Assembly (NCBI GenBank): GCA_006937955.1
Contig: SSNP01000020.1
Span: forward strand, 1,643,389 to 1,707,388
Length of the DNA: 64,000 nucleotides
Direction: 5' to 3'
Source of the DNA: Pachypanchax playfairii
Lineage: Eukaryota > Chordata > Actinopteri > Cyprinodontiformes > Aplocheilidae
Program-made: the position numbers and the translations under genes
In this document: positions 35,723 through 46,399 of the stretch, piece by piece
Layout of the letters: each line of letters opens with the position of its first letter
Position numbering within the stretch: the first letter of the stretch is position 1
The notes under the pieces: generated by a model
What the model was told of the DNA's origin: nothing
The model's input: the letters and a program-made list of their open reading frames with translations, nothing else
The model's database searches: none

Positions 35723-36265
35723 AGAGGCCATTTCACACAAATTTCATGACTTTGTGGTTATTTCTGAAGTATTAACCTGTAATAAGAAACATTTTCTATC
35801 TAAAAAATGTTAAGAAACATTGATTAACAGACCTTTTAATCTGTCTGCGTCAAAATTCATCAGGCTTTGTGCTGCAACTCATTAATATTCATTATTCAAA
35901 TTTGCTGGACTCTGATTGGCTAACAAACTAGCCTATAAGAGCAAAGTATACTGTTTCCTGCCCCGCTGCGCATGGTAAATGCAGACGTAGTCGCTTCTTG
36001 TTTGTTACACGTCTTATGCTACAGCTTTTAGCCAGCAGCATGCTAGGCATGGTTTCAACTGTGGGAGCTGATGAACACTAACGAGCAAAGGAGATGTGAT
36101 GTAACAAATATAGGCGGTTTGAACTTGGGTTTTATCACCACCTGCGTAGTTTGAGAGATAAAAACTGAAAGAGAAGTTGTTGACCTGTTTTCACACCCAC
36201 TATGAAGGTAAGAACATATATTCACCAGAAACCTCAGAAAAAACGTTTTTAATGGAAAGGCCTCT
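35723..36265 (+). repeat. Family A TTAA MITE, full-length reference copy
   Basis: 543 bases from AGAGGCCATTTCACAC to GGAAAGGCCTCT, flanked by TTAA at 35719-35722 and 36266-36269. It carries no transposase and is the uninterrupted form of the family. Confidence 0.9.
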
Positions 36266-36450
36266 TTAAAACTCAGACGGAGAGATCTGGGAGTAGAATT
36301 GGGTACCGAACCCCGGTATTAAATTAGCCTGATTCTTAGGCTGATTCTGACGGTCCACCCGGATCGAGAAGCTTCAGCCTTATTGGTCCTGTTAACGGTA
36401 AATTAGGGTCGTATTTATCTTTTGCGGGAGATATAAACACAGGCCAAACA

Positions 36451-37161
36451 CTAGCTACGTTTACATGCGCCAAATTTCCCCAATCTGATCAAAATCTTGG
36501 TCGATCTGAATTCCCAAATCCCTGTTTACATGGACACTAACTGAAATGATCTGATCATGCCATGAGTACACATGCACCAAGCACTCAATCAGGTTAAATG
36601 AGTTGAGCATGCGCACAGCGAGTTGTCTTTCCGGGGGAAGAAAAAAAAGTAAACAAACTCCGTCCTTTCTGCACGTCTTTCCCACCCCATCGTGTGCTCG
36701 AGCTGACTCACGTTATCCCCAATATGGACCCTCTGCGGGTGATTACCTTTATGTTTGGGTTTTTACTGGTCGCATTAACCAAGCTAGCGGCTGAATACAT
36801 ATTGCTACTGCTCCTCCACCACAGGAGAGGAGAGCAGGATGACAGGATGACTGCACCAGCAGACCACTTCTGTTTACTTCCCGCTATGTTTTCTACTTGG
36901 GTCTGCAAAAGTGGAAAGACGTCACGCTGAAGTTGTACGCATGCGCAGTGGGCTTTTTTCACCCTTTATTTCCGAATGGGTGTATACATGCACGTCTATC
37001 CGAATGAAGATCGGACAAAACCACCCCTCTCGATCGGAAGTAAATTTCTTTCTGATCAGGCTGCATCGGATCAAAACATTCTGATTGACATGTTTACATG
37101 ACGTCTTTTTTATCCGATTGGGCGTTTATTCCGATTAAATGTGCCCATGTAAACGTAGCTA
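36451..37161. repeat. MITE with CTAGCTACGTTTACATG ends
   Basis: Terminal inverted repeats CTAGCTACGTTTACATG and CATGTAAACGTAGCTAG are perfect. The terminus matches the right end of the Harbinger-like MITE at 1105-1795, and word-pair repeats of GATCTGA/TCAGATC occur near both ends. An internal frame (36694-36930) with a Leu-rich start and HHRRGEQDD might be a first transposase exon, but this is weak. Confidence 0.75.
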
Positions 37162-37282
37162 GTGTCAGCCTGCTCCTCCTTAACAAGCACACACACCGCG
37201 GGGAGGGGGGACAGCTGCGTGCCCCCGTCTTCGCGTCATGCTCTCACTAGAAGCTCCGCTCACCAGCAGGTACGCAGATACG

Positions 37283-37440
37283 ATGGCAGAGTGAACGAAA
37301 AGATCCAAAATTTGGCTTCATTTTAGAAAAATAGATGCCGATAATGCACGCTGTCACAAATGCAATAAAAACTTTTGCTTTTAAAGGTGGGAACACGAGT
37401 AACTTCACCAACCACCTTGTTAAAATACACCAAATACAAA
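37283..37440 (+). pseudogene. hAT transposase BED-type zinc finger relic
   Basis: An ATG is followed by a stop as the fourth codon. The frame continues with SKIWLHFRKIDADNARCHKC, the first half of a BED finger (aromatic-rich start, then Cys-x2-Cys). After a one-base shift it resumes with FKGGNTSNFTNHLVKIH, which supplies the closing His residues. BED fingers open hAT transposases and bind the element ends. The catalytic domain is deleted. Confidence 0.75.
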
Positions 37441-37799
37441 CAGAGAGATGCACAGTGACTGAGTTCTGCAGCAACAACAACAAGCCCTGAATCAGAGGGC
37501 TTATTTTACACTATACACTTTGATTCAAAATCGTTCATTTTGGTTCTTAATAGCACTGTTTTATAAGGAAGTTATTTCTTATATTTTTTATTTGAATACA
37601 TTAAATGTTTTTAAATAGACAACATAGTATTTTTAGTTTCTGATGTAAAACAAGTTCTTTATACAGAGTTTATACAGTTATTTATTTTGTACTTTTTATT
37701 TTGTCGTTATTTATTTTCTGTGCTTTGCTGTTCCAATTGTTAAAAAATAAAATAATTATAGTTCATTATTAGGTCTTTTTTTCCCTTGTGTTTTAGTCT

Positions 37800-37815
37800 T
37801 TCAAAAAAAAAAAAA
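37800..37815. repeat. A homopolymer
   Basis: Run of A bases near the right end of the hAT element. Confidence 0.9.
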
Positions 37816-38054
37816 AGTACCGATACGGGTACCGATAAAGTACCGGATCGATAAGGAGTATCGTTAAGAGTAGTAGTATCGATAAATCCTTAACGATACC
37901 CATCCCTTTCTGGGAGGACTTTTGCATTTGAGAAATTAAGGAACCCACTAAAAATATATAAATAAATTGCACAGTGCATAAATGTATTGTAAGACAATAA
38001 CTAAACAATGGCGTAGAACTTACAGTTCACAGGACTTTAACAAAAAATAAAAAT

Positions 38055-38105
38055 AAATATATATATATACACACATATATATATATATACACATATATAT
38101 ATATA
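38055..38105. repeat. AT/AC microsatellite
   Basis: Alternating TATATA blocks broken by ACACATA. Confidence 0.9.
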
Positions 38106-38109
38106 ACAA

Positions 38110-39538
38110 CTCTCAGAACTGTCATGCAGATATAACACTTTTCTAGAAGAATTTCGCCAGAAGCTAACAACTGTAAATGTTATTACTCTGCATTAATTAA
38201 AGTTAGATGTGTTAATAAACTGTTGGCTCTGAGTGTATGACAACTGATTCCTCACCACTTTCTTTTCTTTAGGGTGTTTTTTTTTCCACATCTCGCCTCC
38301 ATAACTAATTCATATGCCATATAACTAATTTATTCCTGCCAATGCATAGAACTCATTACTTATTATGTAATGATTTACGGCACAAACTGCCTGAGGCTTT
38401 AAGGATTTGCTACTTGTGCAGAAAGTATGGGCATCAAAGCAGCCTTGGCATGCACACAGTCCAACACACAGTCCATTTAGAGAGCTGTCAGCTGTGCCAC
38501 CTCAGCACTATCAGGGTGTACACCACCGCTCCACAGGTCTGAAGAAACAGATCCACATTCTGCTTCTCTCTGCTGTCTGAGCAAGATACGATATATCATT
38601 TAAAAGGTGGTGCAGAGGCTGCGATAAGAACCTGAGGGCAGACTGAATAGTTTTACACAAAAAGGAGAGAAAGAAAGATTTTTTGGAGCTGTACCAGAAA
38701 GAACGGGATCACAAAAGAAAGAAAAAAGGGTTCATCTTTACACCTGCTTGGAGCTTAATTTATGATGTATTGATCCTTTATGAGCTTGCCACTGTATGAG
38801 ATGAGGAATTGATCACAGAAACTGTCCAGTAATAAATGGTCTTTCTGCCACTTGAATTAGATGTGGGAGCGAATGGGTGTAGAGGAGAGGAGTGGAAAGG
38901 AGCAATAACATACTCTTAAATCTTTTCTCCAACATGCGAACAAATGAGCTGCAGGGGATATGGGAAGGGGAGCACAACAATTATGTGTTAAATAAAATAT
39001 AGCCAAATGACAGGAATTGATCACAGAAAAATGCCAAACAGGGAAAAAGCGATCCTTCAAGAGTTGATGCAAGCTGTAAAAGACCCCACAAGGATAAATC
39101 CTGCCTTCTTCTTCTGCACACATTTCAAACATCTTTTTTCTTTTTATTACACATTCAAATGTTTTCTCAAAAGAAGTATAAAAAATTATAACAAAAAAAT
39201 ACTAATTTAAGGAAACTGTTGTTTTTTTAAATTTTATTTTGACAATTAATACTATTGTGATAATAACAGAAACACAACACTGACTGATTTGTGAGGTTTT
39301 TCTAGCTGAGGACAATTTTGTTTTAATTTTCTTGTACTCCCCCTTTGTAATTGTTCACCTGTGACCCTCCATCAATAGCAGTGCAAGACAACAAAGCCGC
39401 CCATAGGTTAAAAAAGTTGGTTTCTGGTGCACACCAGTTACCTTCTTGTACACGAGACAAAAACAGTATCTTGTGTTCACAAGTTGTTTATCTTGTGGTC
39501 ACTATAAAGTATTTCTTTCACCCATGTCCCCTCTAGAG
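38110..39538. other. No recognisable feature
   Basis: AT-rich sequence with short frames only. No repeat family was recognised. Confidence 0.4.
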
Positions 39539-39728
39539 CAGGGGTGTTAAACTCCAGACCTCGAAGGCCACATTCTGCATGTTTTATACGTCTCTCTGTT
39601 TCTACACACCTGATTCAAATTCTCAGTTATTTATCAAGTCCTGTAGAAGCCTGTTAATGACCCGTTCATTTGAATTTGGTGTGTTGAAACAAGGAAATAT
39701 CTAAAACATGCAGGATAGTGGCCCTGGA
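39539..39728. repeat. hAT-type MITE, near complete palindrome
   Basis: Starts CAGGGGTGTTAAACTCCAGA and ends with AAAACATGCAGGATAGTGGCCC; the outer halves are inverted copies (GCATGTTTT / AAAACATGC). The right terminus is clipped before the expected CCCTG end. Confidence 0.65.
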
Positions 39729-39951
39729 TGTCATGGTTTGTCAGGCCTGGACCAAGGAATGAACACCCAAACACACAAGCTAATGGTAAATAACGTTTAT
39801 TATAATCGGGAATAACAGGTAATGGAATCGGTGTTTGCGTGTCAGGAGTGTAGATGAGTCCCGAGGCCACTTGAGGAACCAACCAGTGGAGAAAGGAGTG
39901 GGAAGGTGCTGAGGCTGAAGGAGTGCGCCTCGTCCAGCGCTGCAGCCTATA

Positions 39952-40019
39952 GGCTCTGTGCACAAGCTTCATTACGTACTTCCAGTTTTCGCCAGATATT
40001 GGCAAAGTAGTTTCCGGTT
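39952..40019 (+). repeat. ISL2EU left terminal inverted repeat
   Basis: Pairs with 45199-45266 over 68 bases with three transitions. Contains CCAGTTTTCGCCAGATATTG. Confidence 0.9.
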
Positions 40020-40049
40020 TACTTACCGCTCTGGTTACTTTGCAGCAAA

Positions 40050-41882
40050 ATGAAAGGCCACCAGCAAAAAAATACCAGGTATGCTGTCAGGAACACTTTT
40101 AAGCTCCAGAAAAGGACAAGCGGCTCGAATGACCACTGTTGTGTGCCACTGTGTAGCGCTTCAAGTCGGTATAACAGCGAACTGAGTTTCCACTCTTTCC
40201 CTAAAGACACCGGACTTCGTGCGCAGTGGAAACACAGGATAAGAAGGGCGGAATTTGCGATCACCAAGCATACAAAGGTATGCAGCTGACATTTCGAAAA
40301 TGACCAGATACATATCGGTCCAAAGGGTAGAAGACTTTTAGCCACATTGTTTGAATGGAACAACTTTACAAACAGCAAGACACGAGCCAGTGTTTGGGAG
40401 CGCCGGAGTCGTCCTCCATCATGCCCGCTGGAACCCGGCCCGGTGGACACCGAAGACAGAAATGAACCTATGGTTCCAGTAGTTGTGGAACATGATTATG
40501 CAGCTAGTCGCACAGTTTGTGTCGACCGAGAGGAGTATGAGAAACTGCGTGAAGAAATTGAGGCGCTGAGAGAGCAGGTTCAAACACTCTGCTTGCAGCA
40601 CTCATTCGGACTGCAGCGGTTTGCGTCGTCACCAGAGGACATCAGGTTTTACACCAGGTAAGATATCTTCATCACACGCATCGCATACATGGTTAACTTA
40701 ATAGCTGTATGATTAGCATTTGATGTTGCCGCCAGTGATCGCATTTATTGTCTGTTTTAATATATTTTTCTCAATTCTAATGATGAGCTTGTATAACTAA
40801 TTCCAGCTACAATACTGCATTTAAGATTCCCCTCATATGAGCATCTGATTGCGTTTTGGAACCTGATCAGTTCAGCTACGACCAAAATGGTTAGGGTCAC
40901 CAGAGCAAGGAAAACCTTGGCCACCAGCACGTCAACTGAAAGCCCTTTCACCAGACCAACTGTAAGTACTCTCCATCCCACCAACCACACACACACATGC
41001 ATGTCTTGATAATTATTGTTATTATTACTATTATTAATAATAACAATAATAATAATGTTGTTATATTTCCCTTTATGGGATTAATAAAGTATTTTTCATT
41101 TCATTCATAAAACATTTCTCCCCCAGAAACTCTTGCCCATAGATGAACTCTTCCTCTTCCTGACATACCTGTCCACTGGCTGTACTCAGAGGGAGCTGGG
41201 CCATAGATTCAACATCCATCGAGCAACAGTCAGCCACATCATTGTGACCTGGGCCAACTTTCTCTACAGCCTGCTGGGCTCGGTTTGTATATGGATGTCT
41301 CCTGCAGCTGTGAAGGCTCATCTTCCTTCTGACTTTGGTGGCACCTACAGTTGCACACAAGTAGTCCTGGACTGCACGGAGCTGCGGTGTCAAACTCCTT
41401 CATCCCTGCTGCTTCAGAGTGAAGTGTTCTCACACTACAAGTCCCACTGCACCTTCAAGGCCATGGTGGGAATGTCCCCACATGGAGCCCTGACTTTTGT
41501 GTCTGCACTCTTTGAGGGTTCCATGAGTGACAAGGAGGTGTTTCGTCAGTCAGGAATCACATCGCTCTTAACTCCTGACATGGCCATCATGGTTGATAAG
41601 GGCTTCTTGGTTGATGACCTTGTACCTGGGACTGTTCATCGCCCTGCCTTCCTCTCCAAGAGGACGCAAATGCCAGAGGTGGATGTTCTGAAAACGCAGT
41701 CCACTGCTCGTTTGAGAGTTCATGTTGAGAGGATGATCCGAAGACTGAAAGAAAATAAACTCTTTGACACCACCATCCCTCTCTCCATCTCAGGGAGCAT
41801 AAACCAGCTCTTTACAGTTGCATGTCTCCTCTCAAATTACCAAAATGGGATGCTGGTCAAGAAATGGAGATATGAAGTTTGA
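40050..41882 (+). pseudogene. ISL2EU transposase (THAP + DDE), inactivated
   Basis: Three exons by eye: 40050-40657, 40807-40961 and 41127-41882. Exon 1 encodes a THAP finger (CCVPLC, Pro, Trp, then VCS-HF, GRRLL) and a coiled coil (EEYEKLREEIEALREQVQTL). Exon 3 encodes an HTH-like region (TQRELGHRFNIHRATVSHII) and a DDE domain of the DDE_Tnp_4 type, with VVLDCTEL, MVDKGF and VERMIRRLKE holding the likely D-D-E triad. The enzyme would bind and cut the terminal repeats. Two lesions are seen: an in-frame TGA between VCS and HF in the THAP core, as expected from a CGA-to-TGA change, and one extra C in exon 2 (near 40828) shifting the frame. Expected length is about 505 residues. Confidence 0.85.
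41018..41100 (+). repeat. Microsatellite and retroposon tail in transposase intron
   Basis: ATT/AAT repeats followed by TTTCCCTTTATGGGATTAAT, a fish LINE tail motif. It lies wholly in the second intron of the transposase, so it may be a later insertion. Confidence 0.5.
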
Positions 41883-42381
41883 AATTGTAGCCGTGTCCTC
41901 TACCTGGGAGATTTAACATGAACATGTTTATTCCTCAGCCATTGTAAATTACATTTGAGTTTTATCCATGTTGAAGTGATTGTAACATCTTTTATATACT
42001 TTCGACTTTTTAAAACTAAATTTTATGCATTGACTTGACATATTACAGAGTACATACAAAATGTTAAACTAGTGCATGTTTTCTGCAATTATTTACACAT
42101 AAATATTTTGACATTTTTAGCCTTCAGGCTGTAGTTGATTTCATCACTTTTCTGTGAAAATAAAAATGAAATTCTCACTTACTTTTTTATCAATTTTTAA
42201 TCAGAAATATCAAAGATGACAGCTGATTTTCATTTGCTTCTATTCAGATTTTAATACAGCAGTTATCTGATGTTCCATGCAGTAAATGTGCTGGAATGTG
42301 AACACTGTTACAGTCGACATTACGTCATAAAATATTTACATTACACAAAGTGCCTGGATTTTAGGGGAAAAAAACAAAACA
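41883..42381. other. Spacer between convergent ISL2EU genes
   Basis: Non-coding 3' flanks of the transposase (+) and nuclease (-) genes. AATAAA-like signals occur on both strands, for example AAAATAAAAATG near 42155. Confidence 0.6.
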
Positions 42382-45175
42382 TTACATGCATTTTGGCATG
42401 TAGACATGGAAATAAAACCTGTCTACCTTGTCTTTGATAACATCAAAGATGTCACTGTTTTTGTAGATTCTTTGAATCAGAATGTCTTCCTCAGCTGAGA
42501 CAACAAAGTCACACCAATTCATTCCTGTTATTAACATCTGGCCTTGTACCTGTGAGTAGTAAGCGTGCGTTTGTTTCAGCTCCATTTTGTCTGAACTCAT
42601 TTTGAGATATGGGCAGTCGATGTAGCTTTTTACATTTGGACACTTAATTTCAATCAACCCAAACTGACATGGCTCTGAAGGGTCAAAAATTAACCCATCA
42701 GGAGATGCCCCCAACCAAGGTGCATCAGGGTGGATTACAAATCCACAGGGGTAGTGGTTGACCCTTTTCATCTGGCAGTATTCCCAGATGGCATCTGCCT
42801 CCATTTCAAGACCCCTCTTCATAGCTGCAGTCTGGTGGGTTCCCTGCAGTATCCGGTCTGCCAGGGTGTCCTCAGAGCTCTCTCGAACCTGACAGATCTC
42901 TCTGAACCGTGAGGCAGTCAGTCTAGGCCTCCTTAACTGATGCCACTCACCACATGAACTTTGTGCTCTGGTAGCACATTCATATTTGTGTGCCATTTCC
43001 CAAGTGAGCTCAAGACTTTTAAGGTGTAGCTGTTGTGGTTCACTGCAGACAAACATGCAACTGGATGGTTTCAGGTGATAATTCTGAAGGGGCAGTGATG
43101 GAGGTGGTGGGGCAGCATGGAAGAGCAGGTCTCTTTTTGCTGTTGCTGGTTGCTGGTACGACAATGGACTTCCAGCTTGAACCAGGCCAAGGGCAGAGTC
43201 AGCCAGAGGAATTTCACAGCTGATGCCCATGCTGCAGATCATTGGAACTTCAGCTGCAGAGAAATCCTTCTAAATCTCTTCTACCTAGGAATATAAGATA
43301 TCATACCAGAAACATTCCCGATAATTTAAGCAAGCGGCATGTAAACATGGGTATGGGCTACTGCAAGTTAAATATTGTGTAGACATACCAGTTTTTGGTT
43401 ATCATATTGCACCATCCTCACCTTAAGGACAGAGAGATCCAGCAAATCCCCACTGAGGCCTTTGTAGAGTGTGCTCCTGTGCGAACCATAAAACTTGTAT
43501 AAGTATCATACACATTTTTTTTCATTCAAACATTCATGCAGGACATTTTAAAGGAGTCATAAACAGGAAGTCACTTTTGTCATTTTTCTTATACATATTG
43601 TGGAAATACCAGATGGTGACCAATTTCATAAATCTATAATATTCAGCTTTTACCTTACACCCTCTGCTGTTGCTCCACACTTTGTTTTTGGAGACAGCAC
43701 AACCATCTTATCTACAGGGCCTGGCTTTACACCCTATCGAATTATGAAGGATATAGTTAAGAAAATATTCCCAACACAAGTATAATATGAATATGTTTCT
43801 TTTGTTACTTCTTAAATTACCAAAGTCCTGGGCTTGTGCCATTGTTGTTCTCCCTCTGTACAGCTTAGCACAGGGGGTACAGCTGGTATCTGCAGCTGAG
43901 AATAGTGTGTTGACTGGAACAGCAAAGCCACACAGTGGTTGCATAAAGCTGCTCCAGCCACACATGTGCAGCTGTGATGCATCAGCTCCACTGGATTGGA
44001 ATCTTTAAGTACCACCTGCAAAAGTAAAATGCCATAGGGAATACTTATTAACCTTGGCTTAGTTTAATCACTTTATTAGGACAAAATCTGTGTTTTTCAA
44101 TAACACAGATATACATGTCTGTGTTAATACATCTGTGTTCATGTCTGTGTTCATACATAACATTTGTTGTGTGTTGGATTATTTTGTATAACATTGCAAC
44201 TGCACTAGATCAATATCTCTAATTGATTTAATTGATTCATAAGATAAGATATCCTTTATTGATCCCCAAGGGGAAATTCACATTCCAGTACAACCTGTTT
44301 CAAGATCAGACAAACAGAACACAGTAACATACATAAATCAGGCAGACTGAGGTTCATGATAGCTTAATTTCTACAATGCCAGCTTGCACCTTTAACAAAT
44401 GACTATTAAGGTAAAACATAGGTAATAACAGTGAAAAGAACAAGATTAAAGATGAACAAAATATGAACCAGAACGTATTAACACAGTAGGGACCAGCAAA
44501 GTAAATTTACCTGCCTTCTCCACTGTTTTCATTCTATTGTTAAGTTACATCAAACATGAATTACCCTATATGAATCCCCAGAACATCAGGAACACTGGAT
44601 TATAACAAAGTATTGGTGACAACATCATGAAAAAGAATGCATGCAATAACCCAGTGGGGACCAGCAAGGTAAACAAGTAAACTTACCTGTTATTTTGACA
44701 ATTATTTTCGTTTTATGCAGATCTAAGTTACTTTTAAAAAATGTCTAACCTTAGCTAAGTCCCCATGAACATCGGGAACACTGGGTTAAACCAACAGGTT
44801 TATAACTCATAACGATCCTGGCCTAACCATACACTCAGACTGTGAGGCTTCTCAGCTTTCTTCATCGATCTGTAACAAAATGCCCTGACGACAACTTCAC
44901 CTGTGCTCTTATCTTTATCTGACACTGCAGGGGACATAAAGTTAATACAGTTAGCACAACAACTGACGTTAAAAAAATCAAGAAAATGCGAAACAAGCTA
45001 AGCTAAAGAAAAACATCACATACTTACCCTCGTACTGGTGCAAGTAGCTAGAAATGTACAGACGAAATCCTTTTTCTCGCTTACTCTTGGGAGCGGGGGT
45101 GTGGGTATCCACGATACGATGGACATCTTTTATTGATATTTTTGGGAGGTTTTGGAGACACCTTGAAAAATTCAT
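42382..45175 (-). CDS. ISL2EU accessory protein: SWIM finger + YqaJ nuclease
   Basis: Six exons by eye: 45028-45175, 44833-44924, 43821-44015, 43654-43733, 43422-43476 and 42382-43266. The phases agree at every junction and give an open frame of 484 residues. Exon 3 holds a SWIM zinc finger, CTCVAGAALCNHC (Cys-x-Cys, Cys-x-His). Exon 6 holds a YqaJ/lambda-exonuclease-type domain: TASRFREIC, LEMEADAIWEY, GASPDGL with its Asp, LIEIKCP with the Glu-x-Lys pair, and YYSQVQGQM. Such enzymes degrade or resect DNA ends with Mg2+; a role in transposition or repair of the excision site is inferred. All catalytic positions I can name are present. The exon 6 acceptor (AGAAG before 43266) is weak, and no expression evidence exists. 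It converges on the transposase gene. Confidence 0.8.
44243..44470 (-). repeat. Retroposon fragment nested in nuclease intron 2
   Basis: Begins AAGATAAGATATCCTTTATT and GATCCCCAAGGGGAAATTC, the reversed 3' end of a common fish retroposon. It lies between exons 2 and 3 of the YqaJ gene and does not disturb the splice sites identified. Confidence 0.6.
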
Positions 45176-45198
45176 GGTGCTGGATGAAGCTTGAAAAC

Positions 45199-45266
45199 AA
45201 CCGGAAACTGCTTTGCCAATATCTGGCGAAAACTGGAAGTGCGTAATGAAGCTTGTGTACAGAGCC
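45199..45266 (-). repeat. ISL2EU right terminal inverted repeat
   Basis: Inverted partner of 39952-40019, lying 23 bases upstream of the nuclease ATG at 45175. Confidence 0.9.
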
Positions 45267-45268
45267 TA

Positions 45269-46170
45269 ATGCATTGGCGGCCATCTTGAGTCCGGTACAG
45301 AATCCACTACATTACAGTGTAATCACAGCAGACTGAAGAGATTTTGTCATGTTTTCTTGCTATAAACAAGTGATTCAGTGTAATTTAAGATTAGTAGTGG
45401 TCTTAAGTAGTACTTAGTAAAACACAACAAATATAACAGAGAAGCAGAAGTTATTAATCTGTTATTTTACTGAATGTTTTTATTATTATTATAATATGAG
45501 GTAAAATAAAATTAGAGCTGTTCCAAGTATCAGTGCAAAAAAGCAGTTTGAAAAAGATATATAAAAGATAAACATATAAAAATATTTGAGAGTACTGATG
45601 ACATCCAGGGTGATGCTGATACAGAGAGGCTATCAGAATCCTGGACGTCATCAGAACTCTGTGTTTAGAATGTCCTGATGGGATGATGAGAATCTAATCT
45701 AAGTACTTGTTGATGAAGAAACTAAGAACAAGATGTCTAAAATCATAATCATTTGTAACTGTGTCATGGTTGTCATGAGGTAACCTGAATTTCTTCTATG
45801 AATCCCCCTTTTTTGAGCTATAAAACTCATTTTATAGTAATCAAAAATTAAATGGAGATATTATAATGTGATCATAATCACAAAATAATCATCATAATGC
45901 AATCACCAAACACATAACCCTCCAGGAAAGGAGATAAACCCCAAAATTAAACTTTTCTTTTCTGTCTAAATTAAAGATGAAAAATTTTTAAAAGAATATA
46001 GTTTATCGTTTACATCATCTGTTCCCATTTAAGTACTGGGGCATTCTGGGGTTGATGTGAAACATCTGCAGGGGAGCACAAGATATGATACTATTTATAT
46101 ATAAATAAATAATAAATGCATAGATAATAAATAAAGATAATAACTAGAGTTTTAATACATGACATGAAAA
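45269..46170. other. No recognisable feature
   Basis: AT-rich sequence outside the ISL2EU element. The first bases (GCATTGGCGGCCATCTTGAG) resemble part of a dispersed repeat that the element may have entered. No gene seen. Confidence 0.4.
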
Positions 46171-46177
46171 CAGGGTC

Positions 46178-46377
46178 TTATGTTGATAGAAGATGAACCA
46201 GAAAGCTGAAGATGGACGGAATAACTCCATCTATCAGTCTGATGATGTGACCAGTTGGATTAAAATCGTCTGGTTGGAAATGTTTACTACAGAGAACGAA
46301 GACTCTGGGTCTGTAAAACCTTCCCTTCTTCAGGCACCTTCCACTTCTTCTTGATGTCAATTTAGGAAAACCTTTAA
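46178..46377 (-). pseudogene. THAP-domain fragment
   Basis: The minus-strand frame reads VLCSKHFQPDDFNPTG, then RLIDGVIPSIFSF, the second half of a THAP finger (Cys-x2-His followed by the late Pro of the AVPTIF-type box). It could be an exon, since TTTAAAG precedes GTTTTCC at about 46378, but no matching first exon with the initial Cys pair was found. It is unrelated in sequence to the THAP finger at 40050. Likely a relic of another THAP transposon; a host THAP gene exon is possible. Confidence 0.5.
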
Positions 46378-46399
46378 ATCCAAAACCAGAGATTTTAGA

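Larger units (their letters stand above)
36294..37908 (+). mobile_element. Non-autonomous hAT element with 8-bp duplication
   Basis: The ends TAGAATTGGGTACCG and CGATACCCATCCCTT are imperfect inverted repeats. The flanks carry TCTGGGAG at 36286-36293 and again at 37909-37916, a perfect 8-bp duplication. A BED-finger relic (37283-37440) is all that remains of the transposase. A MITE (36451-37161) is inserted in the left part. The right terminus holds several nested CGATA/TATCG words. Confidence 0.9.
39952..45266. mobile_element. Complete ISL2EU-type DNA transposon (5.3 kb)
   Basis: Both ends carry a 68-base inverted repeat starting GGCTCTGT, flanked by TA at 39950-39951 and 45267-45268. Two convergent genes lie inside: a THAP/DDE transposase on plus (40050-41882) and a SWIM/YqaJ nuclease on minus (42382-45175). 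This pairing defines the ISL2EU group of eukaryotic transposons. Retroposon tails are nested in introns of both genes. The transposase is inactivated while the nuclease gene looks intact, so the element is not autonomous. Confidence 0.9.

Noticed and set aside
40257..40262. In-frame TGA in the THAP exon as a selenocysteine codon
   Set aside because: The position is occupied by ordinary residues in THAP domains, a second frameshift also exists, and no SECIS-like structure was noticed; a nonsense mutation is simpler.
40019..40450. 143-residue minus frame across the start of the ISL2EU transposase
   Set aside because: Antisense of the THAP exon and terminal repeat, with no domain of its own.
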